In this document: positions 1 through 6,134 of the stretch, in pieces
Numbering within the stretch: the stretch's first letter is position 1
How the letters are laid out: every line of letters begins with the position of its first letter
DNA from: Ruminococcus sp. CAG:403
GTDB lineage: Bacteria > Bacillota > Clostridia > Oscillospirales > Ruminococcaceae
Assembly (NCBI GenBank): GCA_000437255.1
Contig: FR899103.1
Span: 82,330-89,848 of the forward strand
DNA: 7,519 bases
Direction of reading: 5' to 3'
Position numbers and translations under genes: made by a program
Notes under the pieces: generated by a model
The model's input: the letters and a program-made list of their open reading frames with translations, nothing else
Database searches by the model: none
Told to the model about the DNA's origin: nothing

Positions 1-28
1 TTTTCAGGAAAAACGTCTAGAAATAAAA

Positions 29-406
29 TTATAAAACAGCAATGACTTCTACTTCGACCAGAACGCCCTTTGGCAGTTCTGCAACACCGACACAGCTGCG
101 GGCAGGTTTATTTTCGCCCATAGCTTCTGCGTAGACGGTGTTGAATGCAGCAAAGTCTGCTGCAACATCTTTCAGGAAGCAAGTGGTCTTTACAACATTG
201 GCAAAAGTTGCGCCGGCTTCCTTTAAAACAGCTTCCAGGTTCTTCATAACCTGCTTGGACTGTCCGACAATATCTGTTGCTTCAACGGTTCCGGTAGCCG
301 GATTGATGGCAATCTGTCCGGAGCTGTACAGCACATTCCCGACACGAATGGCTTGTGAATAGGGGCCGATGGCTTCCGGTGCCTGATTGGTATGAATGAT
401 TTCCAT
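29..406 (-). CDS. ridA: RidA family reactive enamine/imine deaminase
   Basis: This is a 125-residue protein, a usual length for the RidA/YjgF/YER057c/UK114 family. These small cytosolic proteins form trimers and hydrolyse reactive 2-aminoacrylate and related enamine/imine intermediates released by PLP enzymes such as threonine dehydratase. Visible family motifs are GPYSQAI (residues 14-20), SGQIAINP (29-36), the PARSC segment with Arg103 and Cys105, and a C-terminal VEVEVIAVL strand with Glu120. Arg103 and Glu120 match the conserved carboxylate-binding and catalytic positions of the family. The reading frame is open to 454, but I chose the ATG at 406: it has AAGGAGG eight bases upstream, and family members begin close to the MEIIHTNQAP segment. 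The longer version would add 16 non-conserved residues overlapping the end of ilvA. The gene lies 17 bases after the ilvA stop, so the two are almost certainly co-transcribed. This fits RidA dealing with the IlvA by-product directly. Confidence 0.95.
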   Translation of the reverse strand: MEIIHTNQAPEAIGPYSQAIRVGNVLYSSGQIAINPATGTVEATDIVGQSKQVMKNLEAVLKEAGATFANVVKTTCFLKDVAADFAAFNTVYAEAMGENKPARSCVGVAELPKGVLVEVEVIAVL

Positions 407-414
407 AGAGAATT

Positions 415-421
415 CCTCCTT
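415..421 (-). promoter_or_regulatory. Ribosome binding site of ridA
   Basis: On the minus strand this reads AAGGAGG, eight bases before the ATG at 406. It fills most of the 17-base gap after the ilvA stop codon. It decides the ridA start in favour of the shorter protein over the open frame that reaches 454. Confidence 0.85.
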
Positions 422-423
422 GA

Positions 424-1620
424 CTAATCGGTTATTTTCAAACCAGCGTCGCACAAAGCACGCTTAATTTGCGCAATATGATCGTAATCCCGGGTTTCCA
501 TGGTGACACGCAGGAAACAGCCATTGACATCGCTGCCCTCGTTGGCACGCTCATGGTGAATGGAAATGACGTTGCCGCCCAGATCTGCAATGATCTGAGA
601 AACCAGCTTCAGCTGTCCCGGCTTATCCAGCAGCTCGATGTTCAGACGGCAGCTTCTGCCGGACATCAGCAAGCCACGTTTGATGACACGGGAAAGAATG
701 GTAACGTCAATGTTACCGCCGGATACCAGACAAATGACCTTCTTGCCCTTGATCGGTACCTTGTTGAACATAGCGGCTGCAACGGAAGCTGCGCCGGCAC
801 CCTCTGCAATCAGCTTTTGCTTTTCGATCAGGGAGAGGATTGCAGCGGAGATCTCATCATCGGTAACAGTGACAATTTCATCCACATACTTCTGACAGTA
901 AGCAAATGTGTGCGGGCCAGGTTCTTTAACCGCAATGCCGTCTGCAATGGTGGAAACAGAGTCCAGACATTCAATCTTTCCATCCTGGATGGACTGATAC
1001 ATGCTGGGGGCGCCGCTTGCCTGTACGCCGTATACCTTGATGTTCGGGTTTAAGGACTTGATGGCAAATGCTACGCCGGAAATCAATCCGCCGCCGCCGA
1101 TGGGGACAATGACTGCATCGACATCCGGCATCTGATCCAGCAGTTCCAGGCCAATGGTGCCCTGTCCGGCAATGACATCTTCATTGTCAAACGGATGGAC
1201 GAATGTATAGTTTTCCTTTTCTTTCAGTTCCAATGCCTTGGCATATGCATCATCATATACGCCTTCTACCATGCAAACCTGTGCACCATAGCTCTTGGTT
1301 GCTTCTACCTTGGAGATCGGTGCACCGTCCGGCAGGCAGATCACAGCATTGATGTGATTCTTTGCAGCTGCCAACGCAACACCCTGTGCATGGTTGCCGG
1401 CAGAGCAGGCAACGACGCCCTTTGCTTTTTCCTCTTCGGAAAGCTGAGACATCATATAGTAAGCACCACGTACCTTAAAGGAACCGGTGACTTGCAGGTT
1501 TTCTGTTTTCAGGTAAATTTCACTTTCCGGATTGATTTTTGGAGCATAGATCAAATCGGTTTTCCGGATTACACTGCGCAGGACATGACTTGCCTGGTAG
1601 ATTTTATCGAGTGTCAACAT
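424..1620 (-). CDS. ilvA: Threonine ammonia-lyase (threonine dehydratase), medium form with one ACT domain
   Basis: This PLP enzyme of 398 residues deaminates L-threonine to 2-oxobutyrate, the committed step of isoleucine synthesis. The catalytic fold type II domain covers about residues 1-320. It shows the PLP lysine in GSFKVRGA (Lys49), the substrate/cofactor loop SAGNHAQG (73-80), the phosphate-binding loop GGGGL (175-179), the AEGAGA segment (272-277) and SGGN (300-303). Residues 325-398 form a single ACT-like regulatory domain starting RLNIELLDKPGQLKLV. The length lies between the ACT-less catabolic TdcB type (about 330 aa) and long biosynthetic IlvA with two C-terminal regulatory modules (about 510 aa), matching the medium form. 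The ATG at 1620 has AAGGAGG ten bases upstream (1631-1637), which abuts the stop of the preceding ATPase gene. Position among leu/ilv genes supports a biosynthetic role. Whether isoleucine or valine binds the ACT domain cannot be told from sequence alone. Confidence 0.96.
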   Translation of the reverse strand: MLTLDKIYQASHVLRSVIRKTDLIYAPKINPESEIYLKTENLQVTGSFKVRGAYYMMSQLSEEEKAKGVVACSAGNHAQGVALAAAKNHINAVICLPDGAPISKVEATKSYGAQVCMVEGVYDDAYAKALELKEKENYTFVHPFDNEDVIAGQGTIGLELLDQMPDVDAVIVPIGGGGLISGVAFAIKSLNPNIKVYGVQASGAPSMYQSIQDGKIECLDSVSTIADGIAVKEPGPHTFAYCQKYVDEIVTVTDDEISAAILSLIEKQKLIAEGAGAASVAAAMFNKVPIKGKKVICLVSGGNIDVTILSRVIKRGLLMSGRSCRLNIELLDKPGQLKLVSQIIADLGGNVISIHHERANEGSDVNGCFLRVTMETRDYDHIAQIKRALCDAGLKITD

Positions 1621-1636
1621 ATTGAAAGTTCCTCCT

Positions 1637-2824
1637 TTATGCAGTCTGTGTCAGCAGCTGATCGATCAGCTGTCTTGCTGCACGTGCACTGCGTCCGCTC
1701 TTTTGGAGTGCAAATTGTTCTGCTTTTGCATCCAGTTCCTTTGTGTCCATGGAAAGACCTGCCTGCTGTGCCAATGCATGGACAATTTCCAGATAGAGAT
1801 CTTTTTGCGGACGAGAATAGGTGACGGTAATGCCAAATCGTTCAGATAGCGAAATGCGTTCCTGTACAGTGTCATTCTGATGCTTGTCGCTGCCGTCATC
1901 AAAAGTTTCTTTGACCAGATGACGGCGGTTGCTGGTGGCATAAATGACGGTGTTTTTCATACGTGCAGCAGCGCTTCCTTCCAGCATGGCTTTTAGAGTT
2001 CCGAAGTTGGGGTCATCTTCTGAGAAGGTCAGGTCATCAATGAAGAGAATAAACTTCAACGGATTCTGGCATAAGTGATCCATCAGCTGCGGAATGTAGC
2101 GAAGCTGATCTTTATTCAGCTCAATCAAACGCAGGCCATCCTTTTGGAAGGCATTGGCAATCGCCTTGACGGTTGCAGATTTTCCGGTTCCGGCATCGCC
2201 AGCCAATAGTACATTGGAGGCATAATTGCCTTTCAAAAGTGCACGGGTATTTTCTACAACGATCTTCCGTTCCCGTTCGTAACCGACCATTTTTTCCAGG
2301 CAGATGGGATCCGGATACTGAACCGGCAGCAGTTCTCCGCCACCGTCTACAGTGAACATGTGATACTGTGCATAAATGCCATATCCGTGTCGACTGATTT
2401 CTGCGACACGCTGTTGGTATAATGTATATAAATCGGTTGGATGCGTTTGCCAGCAGGGGAGCGGAATCTGCGTCTGCATTTCTGCCTGCACCTGTGCCGG
2501 TGTCAGCATGGCAATGCGGCTGAGCAGTTTCAGTTCTGTTTGCAGACATTTGCACATGTTGTCAGAAACCGATTCTCCTGCACCGACACGGCGCACATAG
2601 ATGTTTTCATGCTGCAAAACGATTCGTTCCAGGTAGCTAGTGAGGTCGTCCTCTTTGTCGTACAGTGCCGCAACCATGGCACTGTAAAACCGAATTTGCG
2701 CCGGTGTATTATCAGGATCCGTGTGACAGAACTGCATCAGTGCACGAATAACAGGATCCTGTTGTAAGCTTCGGAAAATAACCAGTGCGTCCAGGCCGTA
2801 GCCCAGTTCTTCTCTTGGAGTCAT
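1637..2824 (-). CDS. AAA+ ATPase of the DUF815 (COG2607) type, function unknown
   Basis: This is a 395-residue predicted cytosolic AAA+ ATPase with no signal peptide or membrane segment. The N-terminal half (about 1-175) is helical and shows no motif I recognise. The ATPase core starts near 180 (MVGYERE). It shows Walker A GDAGTGKS (209-216), a Walker B-like strand FILFIDDLTF (258-267) ending in Asp-Asp rather than Asp-Glu, a sensor 1-like ATSNRRHL (296-303), an arginine-rich ERISLSERFG stretch (322-331), and a sensor 2-like SGRSARAARQ (376-385). The IDDLTF and ATSNRRHL pattern is what I associate with DUF815, which has no established function. The frame is open to a TTG at 2854. I prefer the ATG at 2824 because AAGGA lies nine bases upstream. 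The gene sits 54 bases after leuB and 16 bases before ilvA, so it is probably co-transcribed with both. Its place inside an amino acid operon is unusual and may be accidental or functional. Confidence 0.85.
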   Translation of the reverse strand: MTPREELGYGLDALVIFRSLQQDPVIRALMQFCHTDPDNTPAQIRFYSAMVAALYDKEDDLTSYLERIVLQHENIYVRRVGAGESVSDNMCKCLQTELKLLSRIAMLTPAQVQAEMQTQIPLPCWQTHPTDLYTLYQQRVAEISRHGYGIYAQYHMFTVDGGGELLPVQYPDPICLEKMVGYERERKIVVENTRALLKGNYASNVLLAGDAGTGKSATVKAIANAFQKDGLRLIELNKDQLRYIPQLMDHLCQNPLKFILFIDDLTFSEDDPNFGTLKAMLEGSAAARMKNTVIYATSNRRHLVKETFDDGSDKHQNDTVQERISLSERFGITVTYSRPQKDLYLEIVHALAQQAGLSMDTKELDAKAEQFALQKSGRSARAARQLIDQLLTQTA

Positions 2825-2830
2825 AGGGAT

Positions 2831-2838
2831 TCTTCCTT
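2831..2838 (-). promoter_or_regulatory. Ribosome binding site of the DUF815 ATPase gene
   Basis: The minus strand reads AAGGAAGA, whose AAGGA core ends nine bases before the ATG at 2824. It supports that start over the TTG at 2854, which has no purine-rich site at a suitable distance. It is weaker than the AGGAGG sites of the neighbouring genes. Confidence 0.6.
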
Positions 2839-2855
2839 TTTTGTGGATTTTCAAA

Positions 2856-2873
2856 CAGTCCGAATGGGGACTG
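2856..2873 (-). terminator. Weak hairpin just after leuB, possible partial terminator or mRNA processing site
   Basis: CAGTCC and GGACTG form a perfect 6-bp stem with a 6-base loop, starting five bases after the leuB stop codon. On the minus strand the stem is followed by TTTGAAAATCC, a poor uridine tract. It would therefore not be a strong terminator, and could lower expression of the downstream genes or stabilise the leuB end of the message. It is weak compared with the hairpins at 4087-4119 and 4286-4326. Confidence 0.3.
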
Positions 2874-2878
2874 CGGTT

Positions 2879-3964
2879 TTATGCCAGCAGTTCTATAATC
2901 TTTTCGGTGCAAGCTGTAGTAGAGAGCGGTGTAACGCCTTCTCCGGCAAGATCAGCAGTCCGATAGCCGGCATTCAGATAAGCGTCAACAGCATCTTCAA
3001 TTGCCTGTGCTTCCTGATCCAGATTGAAGGAATACCGCAGCATCATGGCAGCAGACAGAATGGTTGCAACCGGGTTGGCAATGTTCTGACCAGCGATATC
3101 CGGTGCAGAACCGTGAATCGGTTCATACATGCCACGTGTGCCTTCTCCCAGAGAAGCAGACGGCAGCATACCGATGGAACCGGTGATCTGAGAAGCTTCA
3201 TCAGACAGAATGTCACCGAACATGTTGGAAGTTACTACAACATCAAACTGACGCGGATTCTTGACCAGCTGCATAGCGGCATTGTCTACCAGCATATCGG
3301 TGCAGGTAACGTCCGGATAATCCTTTGCAACATCGTGTACAATTTCCCGCCACAGACGAGAACTTTCCAATACGTTTGCCTTATCAATGGAAATGACATT
3401 TTTATTCCGTTTCCGAGCGGTTTCAAATGCAACCTTTGCAATACGGCGTACTTCCATTTCGCTGTAGCATTCGGTGTCGTATGCTTCCGGTCCATATTTT
3501 CCGTCCCGTCTGCCACGTTCGCCGAAGTAAATTCCGCCGGTCAGTTCCCGTACCATCATGATATCAAAGCCCTTTGCTACGATATCTTCCCGAAGCGGAC
3601 AATCGCCCTTCAATGCCGGGTACAGTTTTGCCGGACGCAGGTTGGTGAAGAGTCCCAATGCTTCCCGGATACCGAGCAGGGCCTTTTCCGGACGCAGATG
3701 CGGCGGCATTGCATCCCACTTGCAATGTCCAACGGCACCGCCGACTGCACCCAGCAGAACGCTGTCGCTTGCCAGACAACCGTCAATGGTTTCCTGCGGA
3801 AGCGGTACACCGGTTGCGTCAATGGCACATCCGCCAATCAGGTAAGGGGTGAACTGGAACGTATGTCCATATTTTTCTGCAACTTTTTTCAGCACAGCAA
3901 CTGCGCTGTCTACGATTTCCGGGCCGATTCCGTCGCCGCGGAGCAATGCAATATTAAAATTCAT
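2879..3964 (-). CDS. leuB: 3-isopropylmalate dehydrogenase
   Basis: This 361-residue protein is full length for the isocitrate/isopropylmalate dehydrogenase family. It oxidises and decarboxylates 3-isopropylmalate with NAD+ to 4-methyl-2-oxopentanoate, the third step of the leucine branch. Visible features are the N-terminal LLRGDGIGPEI (7-17), substrate-binding arginines Arg100, Arg110 and Arg139, catalytic Tyr146 and Lys195 (in ISIDKAN), metal-binding Asp227, Asp251 and Asp255 (in FGDILSDE), and the NAD-site segment HGSAPDIAG (284-292). The EALGLFTNLRP segment is typical of LeuB rather than isocitrate dehydrogenase. The ATG at 3964 has AAAGGAG eight bases upstream (3973-3979). It is the first gene after the promoter at 4029-4057 and so probably heads a separate transcription unit from ilvD-leuC-leuD. 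No frameshift or missing catalytic residue is seen. Confidence 0.97.
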   Translation of the reverse strand: MNFNIALLRGDGIGPEIVDSAVAVLKKVAEKYGHTFQFTPYLIGGCAIDATGVPLPQETIDGCLASDSVLLGAVGGAVGHCKWDAMPPHLRPEKALLGIREALGLFTNLRPAKLYPALKGDCPLREDIVAKGFDIMMVRELTGGIYFGERGRRDGKYGPEAYDTECYSEMEVRRIAKVAFETARKRNKNVISIDKANVLESSRLWREIVHDVAKDYPDVTCTDMLVDNAAMQLVKNPRQFDVVVTSNMFGDILSDEASQITGSIGMLPSASLGEGTRGMYEPIHGSAPDIAGQNIANPVATILSAAMMLRYSFNLDQEAQAIEDAVDAYLNAGYRTADLAGEGVTPLSTTACTEKIIELLA

Positions 3965-4028
3965 GAGAAGGACTCCTTTTTGTTCAGATTCTCAGAGAAA
4001 GCGAGTTGATTTCTCCAGATACTTCTCT

Positions 4029-4057
4029 ATTATACATCATACCTGTGAAGATTACAA
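4029..4057 (-). promoter_or_regulatory. Sigma-A-type promoter of the leuB-DUF815-ilvA-ridA unit
   Basis: On the minus strand a perfect -10 box TATAAT (4029-4034) is preceded, at exactly 17 bases, by TTGTAA (4052-4057), a 4 of 6 match to the -35 consensus. Transcription would start near 4022-4023, giving a 5' leader of about 58 bases before the leuB ATG at 3964. The surroundings are A+T-rich. It is the best promoter candidate I see in the window. The direct evidence is sequence match only. Confidence 0.8.
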
Positions 4058-4086
4058 GATTTTTGTGAAAATTCTGCATTTCGCTA

Positions 4087-4119
4087 TAAAAAACCGATGC
4101 AGAGCGAGCCTGCATCGGT
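4087..4119 (-). terminator. Intrinsic terminator upstream of the leuB promoter
   Basis: On the minus strand ACCGATGCAG pairs perfectly with CTGCATCGGT (10 bp, arms 4110-4119 and 4093-4102) around a 7-base loop, followed by TTTTTT. This is a textbook Rho-independent terminator. It lies 168 bases beyond the leuD terminator and about 30 bases upstream of the leuB -35 box. It must therefore stop either read-through from leuD or a short transcript begun between the two terminators. Confidence 0.85.
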
Positions 4120-4285
4120 GAATTTTGTTGGGGAATGAAGAGTTTAAATCGATGTGTTTCGTTTGTCTTGATTTGGCTGAGGAGGTGTGCCGTCCATTTT
4201 GTAATGTAGAACAACATGGCTTACGGTGTGCTGAAAAAAATAATGTAAGAGAAACTTTCGTTTTTGAGGAAACACGCCTATAACC
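4120..4285 (-). other. Unassigned segment between two terminators; possible small RNA
   Basis: This A+T-rich stretch is bounded on both sides by minus-strand terminators. No convincing promoter or conserved RNA motif is visible by eye. An open frame (3984-4217, minus) begins in it with ATG TTG TTC and includes two adjacent CTC leucine codons. That frame has no ribosome site and runs straight through the second terminator and the leuB promoter, so I do not call it a gene. The segment could yield a short terminated RNA, be the remnant of a leader, or be a spacer. Confidence 0.3.
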
Positions 4286-4326
4286 AAAAAAGCTGCTGTG
4301 CCATTTGATTGGTACAGCAGCTTTTT
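4286..4326 (-). terminator. Strong intrinsic terminator after leuD
   Basis: AAAAAGCTGCTGT pairs with ACAGCAGCTTTTT (13 bp), and the stem continues inward by three more positions to 4302 and 4311, with one A-C mismatch on the minus strand, around an 8-base loop. On the minus strand the stem is followed by a run of T. It lies 25 bases after the leuD stop and should end the ilvD-leuC-leuD transcript. The symmetrical A and T runs mean it could also act on the plus strand, though no plus-strand gene is seen. Confidence 0.92.
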
Positions 4327-4351
4327 GATAGATAAAGTTCGTGTGAAATTC

Positions 4352-4846
4352 TTATTTTACAGCGCCCTTTTTAATGGATTCAATCAGACCGCCGTTGGCA
4401 ATAATGGTCTGAATGAACGGTGGGAACGGAGCAGCTTCAAAGGAAACGCCCGTGGTCTTGTCCAACAGAATGCCGTTGTCCAGGTCAGCTTCCACAATGT
4501 GCCCTTCTTCGATTGCTTCCGCAGCAGCCGGGCATTCTACGATTGCCAGACCGATGTTAATGGAGTTGCGGTAGAAAATCCGTGCAAAACTCTTCGCAAT
4601 GACCAGTGCAATGCCGCTTTCCTTAATAGCAAGCGGTGCATGCTCTCTGGAGGAGCCGCAGCCGAAATTTTCGCCGGCAACCATGATATCGCCAGGCTTT
4701 ACCCGCTTGGTAAAGGTGGTGTCCAGGTCTTCCATGCAGTGGGAGGCAAGTTCCTTCTTATCAATGGTATTCAGATATCTTGCCGGAATGATGACATCTG
4801 TATCAACGTTATCTCCGTATTTGATGACAGTTCCTTCAAATTTCAT
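4352..4846 (-). CDS. leuD: 3-isopropylmalate dehydratase small subunit
   Basis: The 164-residue small subunit of isopropylmalate isomerase carries the swivelling aconitase-type domain and joins LeuC to convert 2-isopropylmalate to 3-isopropylmalate. Visible motifs are NVDTDVIIPARYL (13-25), whose following substrate-loop residues are N26 and T27, and GENFGCGSSREHAP (58-71) with the conserved Ser-Ser-Arg. ARIFYRNSINIGL (88-100) is also characteristic. The length fits the short form that pairs with a LeuC of about 420 aa, not the form of about 200 aa seen in enterobacteria. The frame stays open upstream to 5032, but the start is the ATG at 4846. It has AAGGAGGT inside the end of leuC and follows the leuC stop by one base. 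This spacing implies translational coupling and balanced subunit synthesis. A strong terminator follows 25 bases downstream. Confidence 0.96.
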   Translation of the reverse strand: MKFEGTVIKYGDNVDTDVIIPARYLNTIDKKELASHCMEDLDTTFTKRVKPGDIMVAGENFGCGSSREHAPLAIKESGIALVIAKSFARIFYRNSINIGLAIVECPAAAEAIEEGHIVEADLDNGILLDKTTGVSFEAAPFPPFIQTIIANGGLIESIKKGAVK

Positions 4847-4847
4847 C

Positions 4848-6110
4848 TTACAGTACCTCCTTCGGATCGGTAATTCTGCCGGTGATGGCGCTGGCTGCTG
4901 CAACAGCCGGGCTTGCCAGGTAAACTTCAGATTCCGGGTGTCCCATTCTGCCGACAAAGTTTCGGTTGGTCGTGGAAACAGCGCGTTCTCCGGCTGCCAG
5001 AATGCCCATATGACCACCCAGACAAGGACCACAAGTCGGAGTAGAAACTACGCATCCAGCTTCGATAAAGGTCTTCAGCAAGCCATTCTCCATTGCTTTC
5101 AGATAGATTGCCTGTGTGGCTGGAATGATGATCGCACGAACATGCTTGGCAACTTTTTTGCCCTTCAGGATGGAAGCAGCTTCTTCCATATCCCGATAGA
5201 ATCCATTGGTGCAGGAGCCGATAACAACCTGATCGATTTTCACATCGCCCACTTCATCAATGGTACGGGTGTTGCCCGGCAGATGCGGGAAGGCAACAGT
5301 AGACTTGATCTGAGACAGATCAATTTCATACGTTTTTTCATAAACAGCATCTGGATCTGCCTGATAAATAACAGGTTTCCGGTCACTGTGTGCAGCAATA
5401 TAGTCCAAAGTCTGCTGATCTACTTCAAAAATACCGTTTTTCGCACCGGCTTCAATTGCCATGTTGGTCATGGTGAGCCGGTCACTGATGGACAGACTGG
5501 AAACACCTTCGCCGGTAAATTCCATAGAACGGTACAGCGCACCGTCTACGCCGATCATGCCGATGATGTGCAGGATGACATCCTTACCGGAGATATACGG
5601 ATTCAGCTTGCCCTTGAGGACAAAGCGAATGGCAGAAGGCACTTTGAACCATGCCTTGCCGATTGCCATGCCGCATGCCATGTCGGTTGAACCAACACCG
5701 GTGGAGAAGGCACCCAGTGCACCGTAGGTACAGGTGTGGGAGTCTGCACCGATGACTACATCACCGGAAACAACCAGTCCTTTTTCCGGCAGCAGTGCAT
5801 GTTCAATGCCCATTTGTCCCACATCGTAGAAGTGGGTAACTTCTTTTTCTTCGCAGAAGTCCCGGCACATTTTACACTGTGTAGCAGCCTTGATATCCTT
5901 ATTCGGTGCAAAGTGATCCATTACCATGGTGACTTTGTCCCGATCGAATACCTGATTTATGCCCAGTTTATTGAATTCCCGGATGGCGACCGGAGAAGTA
6001 ATATCGTTGCCCAGTACACGATCCAGATTGACCAGGATCAGCTGACCGGCTTCTACATGATCCAGACCAGCATGTGCGGCAAGGATTTTTTGTGTCATTG
6101 TCATACCCAT
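4848..6110 (-). CDS. leuC: 3-isopropylmalate dehydratase large subunit
   Basis: The 420-residue large subunit of isopropylmalate isomerase carries the [4Fe-4S] cluster that acts as Lewis acid in the dehydration/rehydration of isopropylmalate. The three cluster cysteines are visible: Cys300 in GSCTNGF, and Cys360 and Cys363 in TPTCGPCLGG. Other aconitase-family motifs are MDHFAPNKD (64-72), GADSHTCTYGALGAF (121-135), and GRMGHPESEVYLASP (387-401). This is the shorter LeuC class common in clostridia and archaea, which pairs with a small LeuD as found here. The frame is open to a TTG at 6116. I chose the ATG at 6110 because GAGGAA lies six bases upstream, whereas the TTG would almost touch it. 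The gene starts 24 bases after the ilvD stop and ends one base before leuD, consistent with one ilvD-leuC-leuD message. Confidence 0.96.
   Translation of the reverse strand: MGMTMTQKILAAHAGLDHVEAGQLILVNLDRVLGNDITSPVAIREFNKLGINQVFDRDKVTMVMDHFAPNKDIKAATQCKMCRDFCEEKEVTHFYDVGQMGIEHALLPEKGLVVSGDVVIGADSHTCTYGALGAFSTGVGSTDMACGMAIGKAWFKVPSAIRFVLKGKLNPYISGKDVILHIIGMIGVDGALYRSMEFTGEGVSSLSISDRLTMTNMAIEAGAKNGIFEVDQQTLDYIAAHSDRKPVIYQADPDAVYEKTYEIDLSQIKSTVAFPHLPGNTRTIDEVGDVKIDQVVIGSCTNGFYRDMEEAASILKGKKVAKHVRAIIIPATQAIYLKAMENGLLKTFIEAGCVVSTPTCGPCLGGHMGILAAGERAVSTTNRNFVGRMGHPESEVYLASPAVAAASAITGRITDPKEVL
4855..4862 (-). promoter_or_regulatory. Ribosome binding site of leuD, inside the 3' end of leuC
   Basis: The minus strand reads AAGGAGGT, with the AGGAGG core nine bases before the leuD ATG at 4846. 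It lies within the last codons of leuC, so ribosomes finishing leuC arrive on the leuD start. It rules out the longer leuD frame that overlaps leuC. Confidence 0.85.
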
Positions 6111-6116
6111 ATTCAA

Positions 6117-6122
6117 TTCCTC
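6117..6122 (-). promoter_or_regulatory. Ribosome binding site of leuC
   Basis: GAGGAA on the minus strand lies six bases before the ATG at 6110, in the 24-base gap after ilvD. It supports the ATG and argues against the in-frame TTG at 6116, which begins immediately after it. Confidence 0.75.
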
Positions 6123-6134
6123 GCTTTCTTGTTG

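Larger units (their letters stand above)
3965..4351. other. 387-base intergenic region between leuD and leuB
   Basis: This is the only long non-coding stretch in the window. Read along the minus strand it contains the leuD terminator (4286-4326), about 165 bases with no recognised feature (4120-4285), a second intrinsic terminator (4087-4119), a promoter (4029-4057), and a leader of about 58 bases with the leuB ribosome site. I searched by eye for the T-box signature AGGGTGGNACCGCG on the minus strand and did not find it. The promoter lies downstream of the second terminator, so that terminator is not an attenuator for transcripts starting at this promoter. The leader can form a small stem between 3995-4000 and 4010-4015 (GAGAAA with TTTCTC), too weak to call a regulatory element. 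Confidence 0.8.

Noticed and set aside
1..28. Sequence downstream of ridA, considered as a terminator or the start of another gene
   Set aside because: Only 28 bases are visible and no complete stem or ribosome site can be identified before the window ends.
2843..4009. Long plus-strand open frame opposite leuB (388 codons), and other plus-strand frames opposite ilvA, leuC and ilvD
   Set aside because: They lie antisense to well-identified conserved genes, are cysteine- and arginine-rich in the manner of shadow frames, and have no recognisable domain or supporting ribosome site.
3984..4217. A 77-codon minus-strand open frame with two adjacent CTC leucine codons, considered as a leucine leader peptide
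   Set aside because: It has no ribosome site before its ATG, only two tandem leucine codons, and runs through the terminator and the leuB promoter. A leader peptide for attenuation should end before the terminator.
4087..4285. T-box or other tRNA-sensing leader upstream of leuB
   Set aside because: The conserved AGGGTGGNACCGCG antiterminator sequence is absent by eye, and a good promoter lies downstream of the terminator, so leuB does not depend on read-through.
4766..4777. YLNT substrate-loop sequence in LeuD (residues 24-27), considered as a sign of altered substrate such as homoaconitate
   Set aside because: I recall the same PARYLNT pattern in ordinary clostridial LeuD proteins, and the surrounding genes are all leucine and isoleucine genes.
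4847..5032. A longer leuD with 62 extra N-terminal residues overlapping leuC
   Set aside because: The extra part is the leuC sequence in another frame and matches no LeuD feature. The strong ribosome site fixes the start at 4846.
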